The notes under the pieces are model-generated. The model was not told where the DNA came from. It was given only the letters and a program-made list of their open reading frames with translations, and did not search any database. From contig CP054185.1 of NCBI GenBank assembly GCA_015180985.1, positions 1,116,001 through 1,180,000 of the forward strand: 64,000 nucleotides of DNA. Reading direction: 5' to 3'. Position 1 is the stretch's first letter. The number at the start of each line of letters is the position of its first letter. Below, piece by piece: positions 60,029 to 64,000 of this stretch. A program made the position numbers and the translations under genes. The stretch comes from Flammeovirgaceae bacterium. GTDB taxonomy: Bacteria > Bacteroidota > Bacteroidia > Cytophagales > Cyclobacteriaceae.

Positions 60029-60258
60029 TGCTAACTACCATGAGGTTGTTCCGAGTATTTTTTTTGATCATTTTATTAATTCGTGTAGGTACGGGCTATG
60101 CCCTTTCTCAATCAGAAGTTGAAATGGCCGACACGATGCGTGCGGAAGGGAAAATTTATGTCATTGTAGGAATTATTCTGATTGTGCTGGCCGGTTTGTT
60201 TGTGTACCTGTTTATGTTGGACAGGAAGGTAAGCAAACTGGAGGATAAAGTTAAATAA
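60028..60258 (+). CDS. CcmD family protein
   Basis: This 76-residue protein has a signal or membrane segment (RLFRVFFLIILLIRVGTGYA), then MADTMRAEGKIYVIVGIILI with a second transmembrane helix and a short charged tail (LDRKVSKLEDKVK). This is the Bacteroidota CcmD-family layout, normally encoded directly after ccmC. The start could be 60028 or the ATG four codons later. Its position after a toxin-antitoxin pair, with overlap to vapC, suggests an insertion split ccmC from it. Confidence 0.8.
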   Translation: MLTTMRLFRVFFLIILLIRVGTGYALSQSEVEMADTMRAEGKIYVIVGIILIVLAGLFVYLFMLDRKVSKLEDKVK

Positions 60259-60271
60259 TGTAAAGAGAGGG

Positions 60272-61731
60272 CTACCTCAGCAAGTGCACCCATCCTTTAG
60301 CTGTTCCCATCTTTCCGTTTTTGCCCTCATAGCGCAGAAGCCAGTAATAAACACCCGCAGGGGCGTCACCTCCATCCCACCCGGTTTCCACATCGCGGGT
60401 GTAAAATATGCGCTGACCCCACCGGTTAATGATGGTTAAATCGGCATCGAGCATGTGGTTAAACAGGATAGGTTTAAACACGGGGTTGTAATCGTCACCG
60501 TTGGGCGTAAACACATTGGGCATGTCAATAACGGGGTCTTCAAACCGGAAGTAGGACGCGATGAAGTTGGGCAGTCCGAGCTTGTTTTTACGCCCCCCAA
60601 GCGAAACCCCTTTACTGATGAAATTGCAGGCTGTGCCTTCGCGGCCGGGGTTGTTGATTACAGCCAGGTAATCCGATTCATTGGTAATGTCATTGCAGCG
60701 CGAAATGTAAATACGTCCATCCGGGCCCAGTTGCATGGCGTTGAGCGAGCCAACGAATTCCCCAACTTTCGTTAGGTTTTTCGAACGAATTGAATATTGC
60801 CAAACTTCACTCGGATCTTCTGCGATATTAACACCACAACCAGAAGCGCCCCAGAAACCATAAGAGTAATAAAGTAACTTATTGTTTGTAGAGAACTCAA
60901 GGCCATAAAGCCTTCCGATACGATTACTGGGAGTTAACGAAAAGGAATCAAATAAGGTTGTTATCCGGCCGGTTTGGTTGTCAAAAAAAAAACTTCTACC
61001 CTTCGTGAATCTGTTAATACAAGAGCCAGTAATGAACCATCAGACGAGATTTTCATTTGTCCCGCAGCATTGAAGTTTTCGTTTATTCCGGGTGCCGGAC
61101 CTCCACCCTGATGGATGGACCCGATACAACTTACCACCGGAGGGAATTCAATACCGGCTGCTGTAACGAGATAGGAGCGAAAGCAATTACTCTCCCATTC
61201 ATGAAATACTACCCAGATATCGGTACCATTTACATGGTGTACTGCTGCTACCTTTTCTGTTGTTTTCTTAAAGAGTAATGTATTTTTTTCGATAACCGCA
61301 CCCAGTCCATTATTATTTGCCAGATTAACAATTGAATAATGACAACCAACCGAATCAGTGCCGGCAAAAGTATTGTATTGGGGCGAGTTTGTAAAGATAT
61401 AAAAAATGGAATCATTTCCGGGTTGCGGCACAATCAGGGTTTGTGTGGTGGAGGGGTGGCCCCATAAGTTAGTACCGTTTTGCATGGGTTGATGTGAACG
61501 GTTGTAAACTGAAACCCCGTCCGTGTAGAAAAGTAAGTTGCCCTCATCGGAGGATATCGTTGCTGAACTTTCACCATCAATAGAATTTAATTGACCATTC
61601 AGTAGGGCTAATGGAGGAGCCATTCTAAAATCAAGTCCGGCAAACTCACCAAAATACCAGATGGAAGTTGGATTTTGCGAAAAGGTGGTAAGAGTAATGC
61701 AAGAAACAGCTACAGCAATTAAAAACTTCAT
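60272..61731 (-). pseudogene. T9SS type B sorting domain surface protein, frameshifted at an A10 tract
   Basis: Two reading-frame pieces make one protein of about 485 residues. The 5' piece (61731 to ~60961) has signal peptide FLIAVAVSCITLTTFSQ and beta-propeller-like repeats (SSDEGNLLFYTDGVSVYNRS; MKISSDGSLLALVL). It ends prematurely just after EVFF at a run of ten A (T on the coding strand) at 60983-60992. One additional T would give EVFFFDNQTGRITTL and continue without a stop to 60272. The 3' piece ends with the gliding-motility-type CTD (PNVFTPNGDDYNPVF; INRWGQRIFYTRDVETGWDG; GVYYWLLRYEG), i.e. a type B sorting signal. Sequencing error, a recent mutation, phase variation or transcriptional slippage could all explain the break. 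Confidence 0.85.
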
Positions 61732-61754
61732 GGAGTAAGAACTCAAAGGCATGT

Positions 61755-61788
61755 AAAAAATTGAGAGGGGTAGATACCCCCTCTCAAA
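61755..61788 (-). terminator. Rho-independent terminator after the SBBP surface-protein gene
   Basis: TTGAGAGGGGTA (61761-61772) pairs with TACCCCCTCTCAA (61775-61787) with one bulged C. On the minus strand it is followed by a T-rich run (complement of 61755-61760). It lies 8 bases after the stop of the gene at 61795 and before the start of the next gene. Confidence 0.85.
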
Positions 61789-61794
61789 ATTAAG

Positions 61795-64000
61795 TTATTC
61801 AATAACGATCCGCTGCTCAATACGCTGGCCTGGTAGCTGCACTTTAAAGATGTACGTATCCTTCTTTAAATCACTCACATCAATTACCAATACATTCTTA
61901 CGGGTAGAGCCTTTTTTAACAGTGGCCCCGTTTTTATCCACCAGGCTGTAGCTGTACTCAAAATCAACGGTTTCTTTATCTCCCGGCTCCAACACAAAAT
62001 TAATTTCGTACTGCGTTGGATTAGGATAACCTACTGAATATTGTTGGCCTCTCCCGGCTCCTCCGGTACAGCCAATATAGACATTTTGATTGTATCGTTG
62101 AGTAACCCCGCAAATATTCACACCTTCCGTACTGATGGTGTACCAACCCGGGGTGGTAATTTGCGTAATTAACGAGATTTCCACTGTATTGTTGGAAGTA
62201 GAGGTGAAAAACACTCCATTAATATACCAATTATATGAGGAGGCATTAGAGCCCAGGGCTATTGCCTGAAGTGTTTCACAGGGTTCAATGGTTATTTGCA
62301 TTGACGTTATTGGCTGCGGAATACCCACCCATATCGGCATGGATGCATTACCGGCACATTCACCTAACACAGAAGCCGAAACTGTAACACTACCGGAAAC
62401 ACCGGCTACAGCATTGGTGGTAAAAGTAGGTCCTGTGCCGGAGGAAGGATTAAGCAAGTTGCCGGGTGTTGTAGTCCATTGAACAACGGCATCGGGAGGT
62501 ACATTTTGAGCGCTAAATACAAATGTGCCCTGATTACAAACAGTATTGGGCCCTGTAATTGACAGGGGGCCATCAGCGGTGTTATGTCCAATCAGGAATC
62601 CATCCAGCGTTGAGGCATTGAACACACTCGATTCGGCACAACTGTTAAAATCGCCTGAACCCTTAAAATTACCGGCAATTACAAGTTTGTTGTTAACAAG
62701 CCGGATGGCATTCATTTCATAATCGGGTGCATCAAGATTGAAGTCTACTCTTCGAACCCATTGACAACTGAGGTTCGATAATGCGTATTTGCCATAAAAA
62801 AAATTATGAAAACTGCCGTTTGAGGTTAAAGCTTTTTGGGAACCTCCCGGATTAAACTCAACATTTGTACCATTAAAGAAACCTGTTAAGTAAAGATTGC
62901 CTGAGCCATCCAACGTAAGGGCGTGACCCGCATCGGAATTGGTGCCGCCAATGGATTTAAGTATTTGCTGGGTACCTGAAGAATTGAACTTGGCAAGGAA
63001 AATATTTTGTCCGTTGGTGTTATAGGTGCCTGTTACATATACGTTGTTGGATCCATCTACCACTACCCGGTTGCCCCAATCTCCATTTTGGCCGCCAACC
63101 TGTTTCGTCCAGATATAATTACCACTGCTGTTATATTTGCACACATAAGCAGCCCCTGCTGAACTGTTCAACACGGGGGAGGTTGAGGAAGGATGAAAAT
63201 CAGCCGAGCCGTTAAATGTGCCGGTTATATAAACATTGTTTGATCCATCCAGAAATAAATCCCGGCATTCGGTTGAGGCGGTGTTTCCGGGCCCCACATT
63301 TTTGGCCCATAAGTAGTTGCCGGAACTGTTGTACTTGGCATAGAATATAGATCCATTATTCGTGCTTAGGTTATTTACACCCGTTCCGGGATTGAAGTCA
63401 ATATTTTGAGGGGTAGATGACCAGATGGTTCCTGCTATGTACACATTGCTTGAATTATCTATGGCTATGCCGTGTGAGCGTGTTGTTACAAAGTTAGTAC
63501 CAATGGTCTTCACCCATTGAAAGACTCCACTATTGTTATACTTAGCAAAAAACAAACCATGCGAGACGGTAGGAAAAGCAGTACCAGCGCCCGGGTCAAA
63601 ATCGAGTTGGGACGTGGTAGTACCGAAGTAACCGGTAATGTAAACATTGCCTGAATTATCAAGGGCAATGTCCCACCCAAAATCATCATCACCTCCGATC
63701 AAACCGTGCGCCCAAATCAGACTACCAGTGCTGGAAAACTTACCAAACCAGATATCGCTACCTACAGCAGGGCCGGCACTTGCGCCCGAACCGAAATTGA
63801 TGGTTCCGGTAAATGCACCGACCAGATAGATGTTACCGTTAGCGTCTGAAGTCATACTTTTGATGTAGTCGCTGCCGGTGCCCGGGATTTGTTTTACCCA
63901 GTTTAAATTTTGCGAAAAAGCGAATGGAGATTTGGAAAAATAAAATACAATCGCTACTAGTAATGAAACGTAATGAAACGTAATGAATTTTTCATAAGCT
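61795..64000 (-). CDS. SBBP-repeat surface protein with T9SS C-terminal domain (5' end unresolved at window edge)
   Basis: The frame is open from the window edge to 61795 (over 730 codons). At least ten SBBP-type repeats with the pattern D-x-S-G/N-N-V/L-Y-I/V-T-G-x-F (e.g. LDNSGNVYITGYFG; LDGSNNVYITGTFN; LDGSGNLYLTGFFN) suggest a beta-propeller. A PKD/Ig-like region (~430-600) and a type A sorting domain follow (VGYPNPTQYEINFVLEPGDK ... DVSDLKKDTYIFKVQLPGQR). At the 5' end the frame reads VSLLVAIVFYFSKSPFAFSQ, a good signal peptide, but no start codon in this frame lies in the window. The ATG at 63995 is in another frame because of a 10-bp tandem repeat (63960-63987). Confidence 0.85.
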   Translation of the reverse strand, partial: AYEKFITFHYVSLLVAIVFYFSKSPFAFSQNLNWVKQIPGTGSDYIKSMTSDANGNIYLVGAFTGTINFGSGASAGPAVGSDIWFGKFSSTGSLIWAHGLIGGDDDFGWDIALDNSGNVYITGYFGTTTSQLDFDPGAGTAFPTVSHGLFFAKYNNSGVFQWVKTIGTNFVTTRSHGIAIDNSSNVYIAGTIWSSTPQNIDFNPGTGVNNLSTNNGSIFYAKYNSSGNYLWAKNVGPGNTASTECRDLFLDGSNNVYITGTFNGSADFHPSSTSPVLNSSAGAAYVCKYNSSGNYIWTKQVGGQNGDWGNRVVVDGSNNVYVTGTYNTNGQNIFLAKFNSSGTQQILKSIGGTNSDAGHALTLDGSGNLYLTGFFNGTNVEFNPGGSQKALTSNGSFHNFFYGKYALSNLSCQWVRRVDFNLDAPDYEMNAIRLVNNKLVIAGNFKGSGDFNSCAESSVFNASTLDGFLIGHNTADGPLSITGPNTVCNQGTFVFSAQNVPPDAVVQWTTTPGNLLNPSSGTGPTFTTNAVAGVSGSVTVSASVLGECAGNASMPIWVGIPQPITSMQITIEPCETLQAIALGSNASSYNWYINGVFFTSTSNNTVEISLITQITTPGWYTISTEGVNICGVTQRYNQNVYIGCTGGAGRGQQYSVGYPNPTQYEINFVLEPGDKETVDFEYSYSLVDKNGATVKKGSTRKNVLVIDVSDLKKDTYIFKVQLPGQRIEQRIVIE
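63960..63987. repeat. 10-bp tandem repeat in the signal-peptide region of the SBBP protein gene
   Basis: GTAATGAAAC occurs 2.8 times in tandem (63960-63969, 63970-63979, 63980-63987). On the coding strand it follows ATGAAAAA at 63995. With the present copy number the ATG frame runs into TAG after 12 codons. Removing two units gives MKNSLLVAIVFYFSKSPFAF in frame with the protein, and adding one unit also restores the frame. The unit is not a multiple of three, so copy number sets the reading frame. Confidence 0.8.

Noticed and set aside
60272-60736. Separate small gene encoding only a type IX sorting domain
   Set aside because: The frame stays open upstream to the A10 run at 60983 and continues the upstream protein after a one-base shift, so it is the 3' half of a broken gene.
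63960-63987. CRISPR-like direct repeat
   Set aside because: The unit is 10 bp, directly tandem, without spacers, and inside coding sequence.

Overview
The window reads as chromosomal DNA of a Bacteroidota bacterium, most likely a Cytophagales / Cyclobacteriaceae-like gliding organism (inference). The evidence is: gene families typical of the phylum (DUF4293, DUF1573, YtxH, a very long NusB, a CcmD-family protein, proteins with type IX secretion sorting domains, surface SBBP repeats); signal peptides ending in Q; and a recurrent promoter element TAnnTTTG, in the best cases preceded by TTG at 19-20 bases, which is the Bacteroidota housekeeping consensus. There are no rRNA genes, no CRISPR array and no recognisable transposase. 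One tRNA (His) is present. Genes are dense, and no gene-free gap exceeds about 285 bases.

Layout. 1-570: edge-truncated MORN/YwqK-like secreted protein. 853-2325: AT-rich, probably acquired AAA/DUF4143 ATPase behind an unusual AT-rich operator-like region. 2338-4774: htpG and a DUF4293 membrane protein. 4846-7229: thiolase and truA, with a small inverted-repeat-bounded element carrying a four-helix-bundle (S23-type) gene wedged exactly between them. 7276-11625: two convergent ABC half-exporters that look like the two unequal halves of a heterodimer (BmrC/BmrD type), flanking a beta-barrel gene. 11788-17067: leucine dehydrogenase, nusB, YtxH, DUF1573, yajC, YbbR and coaE. 17083-22647: complete RND efflux operon (adaptor, pump, TolC). 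22662-24633: second DUF4143 ATPase with a near-perfect 37-bp palindrome upstream, then scpA. 24784-28388: dxs, alpha/beta hydrolase, zinc-ribbon membrane protein. 28450-32467: small conserved protein, dienelactone hydrolase, tRNA-His, pyrC, DEAD-box helicase.

32470-38090 is a TetR / ABC / HlyD / TolC export operon whose ABC protein has lost most of its catalytic motifs. 38161-41833: thioredoxin, RlpA-SPOR, guaB, an unknown lipoprotein. 41912-44800: a compact partner-switching module (PP2C phosphatase, STAS antagonist, RsbW-like kinase). 44826-48988: three SurA/PpiC-type periplasmic chaperones in a row, followed by MoxR. 50032-52353: degenerate Rieske-like lipoprotein, 3-hydroxyacyl-CoA dehydrogenase, pheS. 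52385-57927: five-gene surface-glycan precursor operon. 58017-60258: cytochrome c maturation genes ccmB, ccmC and ccmD, interrupted by a VapC-type toxin-antitoxin pair. 60272-64000: two neighbouring type IX secretion cargo genes; one is broken at an A10 tract and the other has a 10-bp tandem repeat straddling its signal peptide.

The most unusual signals are: (1) the 445-bp element at 6040-6484, whose ~30-bp inverted ends contain the stop codon of the gene before and the start codon of the gene after; (2) the two adjacent surface-protein genes that are each out of frame at a simple repeat, suggesting contingency loci (or assembly error); (3) the degenerate ABC exporter operon; and (4) operator-like repeats ahead of both DUF4143 ATPases.
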